Assembly: GCA_019119815.1 (NCBI GenBank) | Contig: DWWH01000007.1 | Span: forward strand, 1-64,000 | Reading direction: 5' to 3' | Origin: Candidatus Eisenbergiella intestinipullorum | Lineage (GTDB): Bacteria > Bacillota > Clostridia > Lachnospirales > Lachnospiraceae | Length of the DNA stretch: 64,000 bases | Part shown: positions 16,943-25,837 of the stretch, in pieces | How positions within the stretch are numbered: position 1 is the stretch's first letter | How the letters are laid out: the number at the start of each line of letters is the position of its first letter | Notes under the pieces: generated by a model | Databases searched by the model: none | The model's input: the letters and a program-made list of their open reading frames with translations, nothing else | What the model was told of the DNA's origin: nothing | Made by a program: the position numbers and the translations under genes

Positions 16943-19021
16943 ATGGCAAAATATCTTGTAATAGTGGAATCACCTGCAAAAGTGAAGACGATCAAAAAAT
17001 TTCTGGGACCGAACTATGAGGTGGCCGCGAGCAACGGACATGTGCGCGATCTGCCGAAAAGTAAGCTGGGAATTGATGTGGAACACGATTACGAGCCCAA
17101 ATATATCACGATCCGGGGCAAGGGGGACATCCTGGCCAATCTGCGCAAGGAAGTGAAGAAGGCGGAGAAGATCTATCTGGCTACGGACCCTGACCGGGAG
17201 GGAGAAGCGATTTCCTGGCACCTGATGGAAGCGCTGAATTTAAAGAAAAGCGGGAAGAAGGTGTATCGGATCACCTTTAACGAGATCACCAAAAACGCGG
17301 TGAAGGAGTCTCTGAAGCATCCCCGTGAGATCAATATGGATCTGGTGGACGCCCAGCAGGCGAGACGGGCGCTGGACCGCATGGTGGGCTACCGTATTTC
17401 TCCGCTTCTGTGGTCCAAGGTAAAGAGGGGCCTTTCCGCCGGCCGTGTGCAGTCCGTAGCCCTGCGCATGATCTGTGACAGGGAGGACGAGATCGCAGCC
17501 TTTATTCCGGAGGAATATTGGACGCTGGATGCTTCCTTCAGGATTCCCGGAGAAAGGAAGCTGTTAAGCGCGAAATATTATGGGACTCCGAAGGAAAAGG
17601 TCAACCTGACCTGCCAGGCGGATGTGGAGCGGGTCATAAAAGAACTGGACGGAGCAAAATACCGGGTGAGCGAGGTCAAGAGAGGGGAGCGCGTCAGGAA
17701 GGCTCCGCTGCCCTTTACCACGTCTACCCTGCAGCAGGAAGCCAGCAAGGTGCTGAATTTTTCCACGCAGAAGACCATGCGTCTGGCTCAGCAGCTCTAT
17801 GAAGGGATCGATATTAAGGGAAGCGGTACCGTGGGTGTGATCACCTACCTGCGTACCGACTCCACCCGCGTATCGGAGGAGGCGGAGCAGCAGGCAGCAG
17901 CTTATATCGAGAAAACCTACGGTTCGCAGTACGCGGGAGAGAAGACTCAGGCGAAGCAGAGCGGACAGAAGATTCAGGATGCCCATGAGGCCATCCGTCC
18001 CACGGATATTGAGCGGACGCCTGCGGAGCTGAAGGACTCCCTTTCCCGGGATCAGTTCCGGCTGTATCAGCTCATCTGGAAGCGTTTTACGGCGAGCCGC
18101 ATGACGCCGGCCAGGTATGAGACGACCTCGGTGAAGATCGACGCCGCCGGCCACCGCTTTACGGTGTCCGCGAGCAAGATCGCCTTTGACGGCTTCATGA
18201 GCGTCTATACGCAGGATGAGGAGGACAAGGCTGAGGACAATATGCTCGCCGGAAGCATCGGCATGGATACGAAGCTTTCCTTTGGAGGCTTTTCCCAGGC
18301 GCAGCACTTCACTCAGCCGCCGGCGCATTATACGGAGGCAAGCCTGGTGCGCGCTCTGGAGGAGCAGGGGATCGGCCGTCCCAGCACCTATGCGCCCACG
18401 ATCACCACGATCCTGGCCAGGAGATACATTGTAAAGGAAAACAAGAACCTTTACGTGACCGAGTTGGGAGAGGTGGTCAACAACATGATGAAGGAGGCCT
18501 TTCCGACCATCGTGGATGTGAATTTCACTGCCAATATGGAGGCTCTTCTGGACGGCGTGGAAGAAGGAAATGTGAAGTGGAAGACCATCATCGAGAATTT
18601 CTATCCCGATCTGGACAGCGCGGTGGAACAGGCGCAGAAGGAGCTGGATCAGGTGAAGATCGCGGATGAGGTTTCCGATGAAAAATGCGAACTGTGCGGC
18701 AGGAACATGGTGATCAAGTACGGCCCGCACGGACGGTTCCTGGCATGCCCGGGGTTCCCGGAGTGCCGCAACACCAAGCCTTATTTTGAAAAGATCGGCG
18801 TGCCCTGTCCCAAATGCGGGAAGGACATCGTCCTGAAAAAAACGAAAAAAGGGCGCAAATATTATGGATGCATCGGCAATCCGGAGTGTGATTTCATGGT
18901 ATGGCAGAAGCCTTCTGCAGAAAAGTGTCCCAAATGCGGTTCCCTGATGCTGGAAAAGGGGAACAAACTGGTCTGCTGGAACGCTGACTGCGGCGCCGTG
19001 GTGGAGAAGAAGGAAAACTGA
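16943..19021 (+). CDS. topA: DNA topoisomerase I (type IA)
   Basis: A 692-residue enzyme that relaxes negative supercoils. The N-terminal TOPRIM domain (1-115) has YLVIVESPAKVKTI and ATDPDREGE. The active-site tyrosine lies in the GVITYLRTDS motif near residue 300. Three C-terminal zinc ribbons (about 575-685) are seen as Cys pairs CELCG, CPKCG and CPKCG with their partners CPGFPEC, CIGNPEC and CWNADC. The length fits Firmicutes TopA (about 690). It follows dprA and precedes codY, the usual Firmicutes order, although trmFO and hslVU, often found between topA and codY, are missing. Confidence 0.97.
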   Translation: MAKYLVIVESPAKVKTIKKFLGPNYEVAASNGHVRDLPKSKLGIDVEHDYEPKYITIRGKGDILANLRKEVKKAEKIYLATDPDREGEAISWHLMEALNLKKSGKKVYRITFNEITKNAVKESLKHPREINMDLVDAQQARRALDRMVGYRISPLLWSKVKRGLSAGRVQSVALRMICDREDEIAAFIPEEYWTLDASFRIPGERKLLSAKYYGTPKEKVNLTCQADVERVIKELDGAKYRVSEVKRGERVRKAPLPFTTSTLQQEASKVLNFSTQKTMRLAQQLYEGIDIKGSGTVGVITYLRTDSTRVSEEAEQQAAAYIEKTYGSQYAGEKTQAKQSGQKIQDAHEAIRPTDIERTPAELKDSLSRDQFRLYQLIWKRFTASRMTPARYETTSVKIDAAGHRFTVSASKIAFDGFMSVYTQDEEDKAEDNMLAGSIGMDTKLSFGGFSQAQHFTQPPAHYTEASLVRALEEQGIGRPSTYAPTITTILARRYIVKENKNLYVTELGEVVNNMMKEAFPTIVDVNFTANMEALLDGVEEGNVKWKTIIENFYPDLDSAVEQAQKELDQVKIADEVSDEKCELCGRNMVIKYGPHGRFLACPGFPECRNTKPYFEKIGVPCPKCGKDIVLKKTKKGRKYYGCIGNPECDFMVWQKPSAEKCPKCGSLMLEKGNKLVCWNADCGAVVEKKEN

Positions 19022-19032
19022 TCCGTTTTACA

Positions 19033-19061
19033 TTGCACCCAAGATAGGCCTGTGCTAAAAT
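19033..19061 (+). promoter_or_regulatory. SigA promoter of codY
   Basis: TTGCAC at 19033-19038 and TAAAAT at 19056-19061 are 17 bp apart, with a TG-C extension before the -10. It lies about 40 bp before the codY start. Confidence 0.65.
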
Positions 19062-19103
19062 AGGTTCATTACAGGAAGAGGCGTCCTGGCGGAGGGAAGA
19101 GAG

Positions 19104-19904
19104 ATGAGTAGCGTTCAACTGCTGGATAAAACACGGAAAATCGGGAAACTGCTTCACAACAATAATTCCGGTAAGGTTGTATTTAATGACATCTGCAGTG
19201 TGCTGCGGGAGATCCTCGCTTCCAACGTGCTGGTGATCAGCCGCAAGGGAAAGGTCCTCGGCGTGGGAAACCTGCCGGGAGCGGCGATGGCGGGGGAGCT
19301 TCTGGAGGAGCTGATCCGCAATGAGGTGGGGAGTTTTGTCGATCCGCTGCTCAATGAGCGTCTTCTTTCCGTGCTTTCCACGAAAGAGAACGTGAACCTT
19401 GCCACGCTGGGTTTTGAGAGCGCAGATGTGAAGCGGTTTGCCGCTGTTGTTACCCCGATCGAGATCGCCGGCGAGCGTCTCGGGACCCTTTTTATCTATC
19501 GGGTGACGGAAGGCTACGGCATTGACGACATCATCCTCTGCGAGTACGGATCTACCGTTGTGGGACTGGAGATGCTCCGGTCCGTCAGCGAGGAAAGCGC
19601 GGAGGAGAGCAGGAAGCTGGCCGTGGTCGAGTCCGCGATCGGCACGCTTTCCTATTCGGAGACGCAGGCTATCGTCCATATCTTTGACGAGCTGGGCGGC
19701 ATGGAAGGCGTCCTTGTGGCGAGTAAGATCGCCGACCGTGCGGGGATCACCCGCTCGGTGATCGTAAATGCCCTGCGGAAGTTTGAGAGCGCAGGGATCA
19801 TCGAGTCCCGCTCTTCCGGAATGAAGGGAACTTATATCAAGGTAAAGAATGATCTGGTCTTCGACGAAGTAAAAAAGCTTTCCGGACAGGCAGGAATTTC
19901 CTGA
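19104..19904 (+). CDS. codY: Global nutrient-responsive repressor CodY
   Basis: A 266-residue dimeric DNA-binding protein. The N-terminal GAF domain (about 1-160) starts [16 protein letters not shown], as in other CodY proteins, and would bind branched-chain amino acids. The C-terminal winged HTH (about 200-260) has [20 protein letters not shown] and [14 protein letters not shown], nearly invariant in CodY. With GTP and isoleucine it represses amino-acid uptake and synthesis genes in rich conditions. The ATG is preceded by GGAGGGAAGAG. It has its own promoter and terminator. Peptide transport and serine catabolism genes in this window are plausible targets, but no CodY box was verified. Confidence 0.97.
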   Translation: MSSVQLLDKTRKIGKLLHNNNSGKVVFNDICSVLREILASNVLVISRKGKVLGVGNLPGAAMAGELLEELIRNEVGSFVDPLLNERLLSVLSTKENVNLATLGFESADVKRFAAVVTPIEIAGERLGTLFIYRVTEGYGIDDIILCEYGSTVVGLEMLRSVSEESAEESRKLAVVESAIGTLSYSETQAIVHIFDELGGMEGVLVASKIADRAGITRSVIVNALRKFESAGIIESRSSGMKGTYIKVKNDLVFDEVKKLSGQAGIS

Positions 19905-19913
19905 AATGTTTGA

Positions 19914-19940
19914 AAGCCCCCTTGCGCAGGGGGCTTTTTT
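19914..19940 (+). terminator. Intrinsic terminator of codY
   Basis: A 9-bp stem (19914-19922 with 19928-19936), a 5-nt loop and a T run to 19940. It overlaps the -35 region proposed for the rpsB promoter. Confidence 0.9.
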
Positions 19941-19950
19941 ATGTTACAAT
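19922..19950 (+). promoter_or_regulatory. Candidate rpsB promoter nested in the codY terminator
   Basis: TTGCGC at 19922-19927 lies in the terminator loop and TACAAT at 19945-19950 lies 17 bp after it. This would start the rpsB transcript near 19957, giving a leader of about 140 nt. No better promoter is visible in the 194-nt gap. Confidence 0.5.
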
Positions 19951-19974
19951 CCACTTTGTTGTGACAAAAAATCA

Positions 19975-20068
19975 CGCATGCCGGGTTCCAGCCGGTGCTT
20001 CCTTGACGCGGGAGGTGGCAGACGGGGATTTTCCCCGGGAGGGCGCCCAGCGGCGCGTAAGGCATGCG
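19975..20068 (+). promoter_or_regulatory. Structured 5' leader of rpsB (candidate S2 autoregulatory site)
   Basis: CGCATGCC at 19975-19982 pairs perfectly with GGCATGCG at 20061-20068 and would close a domain of about 94 nt. It contains an internal hairpin with a GGGGA-TTTT-CCCC core. It ends 30 nt before the rpsB start. Ribosomal protein operons in Firmicutes are often controlled by such leaders; identity as an S2-binding site is inference. Confidence 0.45.
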
Positions 20069-20098
20069 GAAGGATCAAACCAGACGGAGGTAAAGACA

Positions 20099-20866
20099 AT
20101 GAGCGTTATTTCTATGAAGCAGTTACTGGAAGCAGGTGTTCATTTCGGACATCAGACGAGAAGATGGAACCCCAAGATGGCTCCCTATATCTTCACCGAG
20201 AGAAACGGCATCCACATCATCGACCTGCAGAAGTCTGTAGGAAAGATCGACGAGGCTTACAACGCGGTTTCCGAGATCGCCGCTCAGGGCGGAACGATCC
20301 TGTTCGTGGGAACCAAGAAGCAGGCGCAGGATGCGGTGAAGACCGAAGCGGAACGCTGCGGCATGTATTATGTAAATGAGAGATGGCTGGGCGGCATGCT
20401 CACCAACTTTAAGACCATCAGAAGCAGGATCGACAGACTGAAGCAGATCGAGACCATGGCTGAGGATGGAACCTTCGACGTACTTCCCAAGAAGGAAGTC
20501 ATCCAGATCAAGAAGGAATGGGAGAAGCTGGAGAAGAACCTGGGCGGCATCAAGAACATGACCAGGATCCCTGACGCGATCTTCGTTGTTGACCCCAAGA
20601 AGGAAAGAATCTGCGTGCAGGAAGCGCATATCCTGGGCATCACCCTGATCGGAATCGGCGACACCAACTGCGATCCGGAAGAGCTTGATTTCATCATCCC
20701 CGGAAATGACGATGCCATCAGAGCGGTCAAGCTGATCACCTCCAAGATGGCTGACGCTGTGATCGAGGCAAACCAGGGCGAAGCGGTTTATGACGAGCAG
20801 GCTCTTGAGACGGAAGCAACCGATATTGAAGAGGTTGCGGCTCAGGAAGCGGAAGCAGAAGCTTAA
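20099..20866 (+). CDS. rpsB: 30S ribosomal protein S2
   Basis: A 255-residue protein with the uS2 signatures [19 protein letters not shown] near the N-terminus, then [15 protein letters not shown] and the [20 protein letters not shown] block. It binds the 30S subunit near the head-platform junction, helped by S1. The ATG at 20099 follows CGGAGGTAAAGACA. The frame is open upstream to 19910, but that part is leader. A Glu-rich C-terminal tail of about 25 residues follows the conserved domain. It is cotranscribed with tsf (27 nt gap). Confidence 0.97.
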   Translation: MSVISMKQLLEAGVHFGHQTRRWNPKMAPYIFTERNGIHIIDLQKSVGKIDEAYNAVSEIAAQGGTILFVGTKKQAQDAVKTEAERCGMYYVNERWLGGMLTNFKTIRSRIDRLKQIETMAEDGTFDVLPKKEVIQIKKEWEKLEKNLGGIKNMTRIPDAIFVVDPKKERICVQEAHILGITLIGIGDTNCDPEELDFIIPGNDDAIRAVKLITSKMADAVIEANQGEAVYDEQALETEATDIEEVAAQEAEAEA

Positions 20867-20893
20867 TCTTATATTTGGACGGAGGAAAATACA

Positions 20894-21823
20894 ATGGCTA
20901 TTACAGCAGCAATGGTAAAGGAATTAAGAGAGATTTCCGGCGCCGGCATGATGGACTGCAAGAAGGCGCTGAATGAGACCAACGGCGATATGGAAGCAGC
21001 CATGGAGTACCTGAGAAAGAACGGTCAGGCCAAGGCTGAGAAGAAGGCGGGAAGGATCGCGGCAGAGGGACTTTGCCGGATCGCAGTGAAGGATGATACC
21101 ACGGCTGCGGTTGTGGAAGTGAATTCCGAGACCGACTTCGTCGCAAAGAACGAGACCTTCCAGGAGTTCGTGGAAGGCGTTGCAAAGCAGGCGATGGAAT
21201 CCGATGCGGCTGATGTGGACGCTCTGCTGGCTGAAAGCTGGAATGCGGATCCCTCCAAGACCGTGAAGGAAGCTCTGGTTGAGAAGATTGCCAACATCGG
21301 AGAAAATCTGAACATCAGAAGATTCCAGAAGGTGGTTGCAGAGCACGGCTGTGTGGTTTCCTACACTCATGGCGGCGGAAGGATCGGCGTTATCGTGGAA
21401 GCGGATACCGATGTGGTAAACGATGCCATTAAGGAGTGCCTGACCAACGTTGCCATGCAGGTTGCGGCTCTGGCTCCCAAGTATGTTGCTGTTGCGGATG
21501 TTCCGGAAGAGTATAAGGAGCATGAGAAGCAGATTCTGATCGCGCAGGCTCAGAACGATCCTAAGAATGCGAACAAGCCTGCCAATATCATCGAGAAGAT
21601 GATCACCGGACGTCTTGCCAAGGAGCTGAAGGAAGTATGCCTTCTGGAGCAGGCTTATGTAAAAGACGGAGATCTGACGGTCGGCAAGTATGTAGAGCAG
21701 GTCGGCAAGGAGAATGGAGCAAATCTTTCCATCAAGAGCTTTGTCCGCTTTGAGACCGGCGAAGGCATCGAAAAGAAGGTTGACGATTTCGCGGCAGAGG
21801 TTGCTGCTCAGGCAGGACTGTAA
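20894..21823 (+). CDS. tsf: Elongation factor Ts
   Basis: A 309-residue nucleotide-exchange factor that recycles EF-Tu-GDP. The N-terminal UBA-like domain has VKELREISGAGMMDCKKAL, followed by the EVNSETDFVAKN motif near residue 75 that contacts EF-Tu. The two-part core and C-terminal segment FVRFETGEGIEK are present. The start has GGACGGAGGAAA upstream. In most Firmicutes pyrH and frr come next; here a terminator ends the unit and pyrH lies about 26 kb away. Confidence 0.97.
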   Translation: MAITAAMVKELREISGAGMMDCKKALNETNGDMEAAMEYLRKNGQAKAEKKAGRIAAEGLCRIAVKDDTTAAVVEVNSETDFVAKNETFQEFVEGVAKQAMESDAADVDALLAESWNADPSKTVKEALVEKIANIGENLNIRRFQKVVAEHGCVVSYTHGGGRIGVIVEADTDVVNDAIKECLTNVAMQVAALAPKYVAVADVPEEYKEHEKQILIAQAQNDPKNANKPANIIEKMITGRLAKELKEVCLLEQAYVKDGDLTVGKYVEQVGKENGANLSIKSFVRFETGEGIEKKVDDFAAEVAAQAGL

Positions 21824-21880
21824 TCCAGAAAAAGAAAAGGCGGGCGGCCAGCCGGATCCAGTGGTCTGTTTCGTTTTAGG

Positions 21881-21922
21881 AAAGCCTCCGGAAACCAGAG
21901 ATGGTTTTCGGAGGCTTTTCTG
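21881..21922 (+). terminator. Intrinsic terminator of rpsB-tsf
   Basis: A 16-bp stem with G-T wobble (21881-21896 with 21903-21918) and a 6-nt loop, followed by TTTTC. It marks the point where the usual rpsB-tsf-pyrH operon has been cut. Confidence 0.85.
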
Positions 21923-21964
21923 GAAATAATAAAGAAGGAAACTTTTTTCCAGGGAGGAAATGCG

Positions 21965-22642
21965 GTGAAGCATTACGGCGTTTTTGACATCATTGGTCCC
22001 ATCATGGTGGGACCTTCCAGCAGTCATACGGCAGGAGCGGCCAGACTGGGACTCTTTGCAAGACACCTGTGCGGGGAGAACGTGAAGAAGGCCGTTTTCT
22101 ACATGCACGGCTCCTTCGCGGAAACCTATGCGGGGCATGGGACGGACAAGGCACTTTTGGCCGGCATCCAGGGGATCCGCTATGACGACGAGCAGCTGAA
22201 GCAGGCCTATGAGCTGGCGGAAAAAAATGGGATAGAGGTGAGCTTCCTTCCTGCTGATCTGGGAGAGGTGCATCCCAATACGGTACGTATGGAGCTGACG
22301 ACGGAAAGCGGGCGGAGCTTCACCATGACAGGAAGCAGTATAGGAGGCGGCAGTGTGTGCATTACGGAAATCGACGGGGTGGCCGTACAGTTTTCGGGAG
22401 AACGGCCGATCCTGGCGACTCGCCATATGGATGAACCGGGAGTGATCGCCGGGATCACGGCAATCCTGTATGCGTACCGGATCAACATCGGGAACATGCA
22501 GGTAAACCGCTCTGCGGACAGTCACACGGCCTGCATGTATATGGAGCTGGACGGAGAACTGCCGGAGACGCTGAAGGGCGCGCTGGAGCGGGTCTACGGC
22601 GTACAGCGGGCACTGCTTCTGGACCCGGCGGATATGAACTGA
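21965..22642 (+). CDS. sdaAB: L-serine dehydratase, iron-sulfur-dependent, beta subunit
   Basis: A 225-residue subunit. The N-terminal SDH_beta domain has FDIIGPIMVGPSSSHTAGAARL with the conserved SSSHT serine/histidine motif. A C-terminal ACT domain (about 150-220) ends the protein. With the alpha subunit it converts L-serine to pyruvate and ammonia. The start is GTG at 21965 with GGGAGGAAATGCG upstream. The alpha subunit gene follows after 93 nt. The split two-gene form is typical of Firmicutes anaerobes. Confidence 0.94.
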   Translation: MKHYGVFDIIGPIMVGPSSSHTAGAARLGLFARHLCGENVKKAVFYMHGSFAETYAGHGTDKALLAGIQGIRYDDEQLKQAYELAEKNGIEVSFLPADLGEVHPNTVRMELTTESGRSFTMTGSSIGGGSVCITEIDGVAVQFSGERPILATRHMDEPGVIAGITAILYAYRINIGNMQVNRSADSHTACMYMELDGELPETLKGALERVYGVQRALLLDPADMN

Positions 22643-22735
22643 CCCCATGTCAGGGGGCATGACCATCTGCTGACCGGTGCGGATAGAAGGCCTGAGGAAG
22701 GTTGATTGCTTTAGGAAAAGGAGAAGCGAAGTCTC

Positions 22736-23662
22736 ATGTTTATTATGGAAGCGGAAAAGCTGACCGCGTATCTGCGGCAGGAAAATATGCGGCTGTGCGA
22801 TTATGCGCTGGCGCAGGAGATAGAGGCCGGGACGGGCACCAGACAGGAGCTGAGGGAGAGAATGGCTCAGACCCTTGCAGTGATGGAGCGCTCTGTGCAG
22901 AAGGCGCGCAGGGAGCCGGTGCAGTCGGTCAGCGGACTGACCGGAGGAAATGCCTGTCTGTATGAAAAATACCGGAGCTCGGGAAACAGCATTCTCGGGG
23001 ACACCGTGTCTCTGGCTGCCGCGATGGCGCTTTCCTGCAGTGAGCTGAACGCTTCCATGCAGTGCATCGTAGCCTGTCCTACGGCGGGCTCCTGCGGTAT
23101 TGTTCCGGCAGTGGTCCTTTCCTGTGCGCAGACGCGGGGGATGGAGCGGGAGCAGGTGATCGACGGACTGTTTGCGGCTTCCGCGGTGGGGATCATCATC
23201 GGAGGACGGGCTACGCTGGCGGGGGCAGAGGGCGGCTGTCAGGCGGAATGCGGCTCCGCTGCCGCCATGGGGGCGGCAGCGGCGGTCCAGATGCTGGGCG
23301 GGACGCCGGAAATGGCTTTTCATGCTGCAGCCATGGCACTGAAGAACGTACTGGGCCTGACCTGTGATCCGGTGGCAGGGCTGGTGGAGATCCCCTGTAT
23401 CAAGCGGAATGCGTCAGGAGCGGTGAATGCGCTGCTTTCGGCGGACCTGGCACTTGCCGGTGTACAGAGCTATATTCCCTTCGACGAAGTGGTGGACGCC
23501 ATGTATGCCATCGGAAAAGCCATGCCCTCTTCCGTGCGCGAGACCGCAAGAGGCGGCCTGGCCGTAACGCCGTCCGGAGAGCGCATGCGGAAAGAGGCGG
23601 AGGAGGCGCAGAAGAAAAAAGAAGGAGCGGGATCAGAAAGAAACGCTTCGGAACGGAGGTAA
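22736..23662 (+). CDS. sdaAA: L-serine dehydratase, iron-sulfur-dependent, alpha subunit
   Basis: A 308-residue catalytic subunit. The cysteines that hold the [4Fe-4S] cluster are visible in CPTAGSCGI, AEGGCQAECGSA and LTCDPVAGLVEIPC. SLTGGNACLYEKY-like and GNSILGD segments are also conserved. The product is pyruvate plus ammonia, feeding fermentation. The gene lies between sdaAB and a GNAT gene with 2 nt to the latter, so all three are probably cotranscribed. The C-terminus has a charged tail (about 20 residues rich in Glu/Lys) beyond the conserved domain. Confidence 0.95.
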   Translation: MFIMEAEKLTAYLRQENMRLCDYALAQEIEAGTGTRQELRERMAQTLAVMERSVQKARREPVQSVSGLTGGNACLYEKYRSSGNSILGDTVSLAAAMALSCSELNASMQCIVACPTAGSCGIVPAVVLSCAQTRGMEREQVIDGLFAASAVGIIIGGRATLAGAEGGCQAECGSAAAMGAAAAVQMLGGTPEMAFHAAAMALKNVLGLTCDPVAGLVEIPCIKRNASGAVNALLSADLALAGVQSYIPFDEVVDAMYAIGKAMPSSVRETARGGLAVTPSGERMRKEAEEAQKKKEGAGSERNASERR

Positions 23663-23664
23663 AG

Positions 23665-24855
23665 ATGGAAGTGATCAGAGCGGGAGCGCAGTGGAAGGAA
23701 AAGATCCTGCGCTTTGCGGACGAGGTGTTTGACGGACTGCCGGAGGGCGGCTTTGCAGAGCTGATCCCGGACGTATACGGGCCGGATGCGCCCTGCGACA
23801 AAAATCATCTTCTCGTGCTGGAGGAAGGAAAGATCCAGGCTCTTCTGCTGACGGAGCCGACGTCCTTTGTGTGCGGGAACGAAGTTTTAAGAGGGATCGG
23901 CGTGGGAACGGTGAGTGTGGCGGCAAGTGCGCGGGGGAGGGGCTATATGCAGCTGCTCCTGAAAACAGTGCGGGAATGGATGAAGGAAGAAGGCTACGCT
24001 TTTGCAGTTCTTTCCGGACAGCGCCAGCGGTATGCCTACTGGGGCTATGAACCTATGGAGGTGCGCGTCAGCCTGCAGCTGGAGCCGGGGAACGGAAAGC
24101 ATGGCCTGACCCGTGCCTGTGCGGACGGGGCGGATGCAGCGGTCTCCTTTGCAGAGCTGGAAGAGGGAAGCAGGGAAGAGAGCATGGCGTCTGCGCTGTT
24201 CGACGGACTCCCTCTGCATACGCTGCGCAGGAAGGAAGGCTTCGCAAGGCATCTGAAGGCAGGCTGCCGCCGTCCGCTGGCGATCCGGTCCGGCGGGGCT
24301 TTTGTGGGCTATCTGTGCGAGTCTGTACGCAGCGGAGAGCCCAGGATAACGGAGCTGGAGCTTTCCGATCCAAAGCTGTACCCGGCCGTGATAAAGGCTT
24401 ACTGGGAAAAGCGGGCACCGCAGGGCTTTTCCGTCAGTCTGGCGCCGTACCGTACCCGGGAATTTGCCTTCCTGGAAAAGGTCTGCGGCAGATACCAGCT
24501 GGGGACAGGGTATCAGTACTACATAGCGGATCTCCGGGAGATGCTGTCCTTTTTCCTGCGGGCGGAGCAGAGGCTTTCCGGCCTTGCGGACGGAGAATGG
24601 TCTTTTCGTATCCGGGAAGAGGAGACGGAAGAGGAGAGGCTTTTTGGCTGCAGCGTGAAGGGAGAGCAGATCCGGGTTTCCTGTCTGACCAGGCAGGAAG
24701 CGGGGGAAGACCGGTGGCAGGCGGCAGAAGAATGGGAAAAGGGAGAGCTGGTCCGCTTCCTGTTCGGTCCTTCTTCCTGTATCAGACGTTCTGCGGGAGC
24801 GCCGGCGGAGTGGTTCCCGCTTCCGCTCTTTCTGCCTGAGGCGGACGCAGTGTAG
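23665..24855 (+). CDS. Eis-type GNAT N-acetyltransferase with SCP2-like C-terminus
   Basis: A 396-residue protein. The N-terminal GNAT domain (about 1-150) has VGTVSVAASARGRGYMQLLL, the acetyl-CoA loop, and YAYWGYEPM. The middle domain (about 160-290) and a C-terminal sterol-carrier-like region match the three-part layout of Eis-like acetyltransferases, which acetylate amines on aminoglycosides or proteins. It begins 2 nt after sdaAA with CGGAGGTAAAG before the ATG. The substrate here is unknown. The operon with serine dehydratase does not explain its role. Confidence 0.78.
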   Translation: MEVIRAGAQWKEKILRFADEVFDGLPEGGFAELIPDVYGPDAPCDKNHLLVLEEGKIQALLLTEPTSFVCGNEVLRGIGVGTVSVAASARGRGYMQLLLKTVREWMKEEGYAFAVLSGQRQRYAYWGYEPMEVRVSLQLEPGNGKHGLTRACADGADAAVSFAELEEGSREESMASALFDGLPLHTLRRKEGFARHLKAGCRRPLAIRSGGAFVGYLCESVRSGEPRITELELSDPKLYPAVIKAYWEKRAPQGFSVSLAPYRTREFAFLEKVCGRYQLGTGYQYYIADLREMLSFFLRAEQRLSGLADGEWSFRIREEETEEERLFGCSVKGEQIRVSCLTRQEAGEDRWQAAEEWEKGELVRFLFGPSSCIRRSAGAPAEWFPLPLFLPEADAV

Positions 24856-24904
24856 AGGCCGTGCGGCCTTTGCGGCATACCAGGCCGCGGCCGGAAGGGA
24901 GAGT

Positions 24905-25801
24905 ATGATGAGCGAACAGTTTCAGATCATAAGTGACGGATCCTGCGACCTTCCGCCTGAGCTTACGGCGCAAAAGCGGATCCGAGTGATTCCTTTTTAT
25001 GTTTCTTTTGACGGGGCGGTTTACAGGAAGGAGCTGGAGGAGATCGGCATCCGGGATTTTTACCGGGAAATGGTGGACAAAAAAGGGGTATATCCCAGAT
25101 CCTCCCTGCCGTCCGTGCAGGACTATATGGACGCCTTCCTGCCGTTTGCAAAGGCGGGGATCCCAATGCTGGTGCTGTGCATTTCCACCAGGCTGAGCGG
25201 CTCCATGCAGTCGGCGCTTTCCGCCAGGGAGCTGATCCTGGAGGCCTATCCGGAAGCGAAGATCCGGGTGATCGATACCACGCTCTGTACAGTGCTCCAG
25301 GGGCTTCTGGTGCTGGAGGCTGCGGCCATGCGGGACAGAGGCGCCGGCTTTGAGGAAACGGCGGAACGGATCGAGACGATCAAGAGCACCGGGCGCATTT
25401 TTTTCACGGTGGGAAATCTGGAATATCTCCAGGCAGGCGGCCGGATCGGCCGGGTGGCGGGGATCGCCGGATCCCTTCTGGGCATCCGGCCTGTGATTAC
25501 CATGAAGGAGGGAGAGATCTTTCCCTCCGGGATCGCCCGTTCCAGAAAGAAGACACTGGAAAGAACGGTGGATCTGTTAAAGGACTGCCTGCAGAAATGG
25601 GGAGGGCCGATCAGAAAATATTCCCTTGCGGCCGGCTTCGGATATGACAGAGATGAGGCGGAAGAATACCGGAGGATGGTAGTGGAGCGAACGGACGGGC
25701 AGGTCTGTCTGGAGGAGCTTCCGCTGTATCAGATCGGGGCCACGATCGGCGTGCACACCGGCCCGTACCCCTTGGGGCTCGGAATTCTGGAGCGGGCTTA
25801 A
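24905..25801 (+). CDS. DegV family fatty-acid-binding protein (FakB-like)
   Basis: A 298-residue protein. The DegV fold is seen in ISDGSCDLPPE near the N-terminus, CISTRLSGSMQSA near residue 98 (fatty acid carboxylate binding), GNLEYLQAGGRIGRVAG near 180 and the closing IGATIGVHTGPYPLG. FakB proteins hold a fatty acid for phosphorylation by FakA, feeding phospholipid synthesis. No full FakA gene is seen in the window, only a small FakA-type domain at 3076-3327. It lies 49 nt after the Eis-like gene. The start could be either of the two adjacent ATGs at 24905 and 24908. Confidence 0.9.
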   Translation: MMSEQFQIISDGSCDLPPELTAQKRIRVIPFYVSFDGAVYRKELEEIGIRDFYREMVDKKGVYPRSSLPSVQDYMDAFLPFAKAGIPMLVLCISTRLSGSMQSALSARELILEAYPEAKIRVIDTTLCTVLQGLLVLEAAAMRDRGAGFEETAERIETIKSTGRIFFTVGNLEYLQAGGRIGRVAGIAGSLLGIRPVITMKEGEIFPSGIARSRKKTLERTVDLLKDCLQKWGGPIRKYSLAAGFGYDRDEAEEYRRMVVERTDGQVCLEELPLYQIGATIGVHTGPYPLGLGILERA

Positions 25802-25837
25802 GCCGCTGTAAAAAGTCCGCAGGAAGGAGAAAAAGGT

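Noticed and set aside
20924..23323. A very long open frame on the minus strand opposite tsf and the serine dehydratase genes
   Set aside because: It is the codon-bias shadow of well-supported plus-strand genes, has no family similarity and would cross a strong terminator and several promoters.
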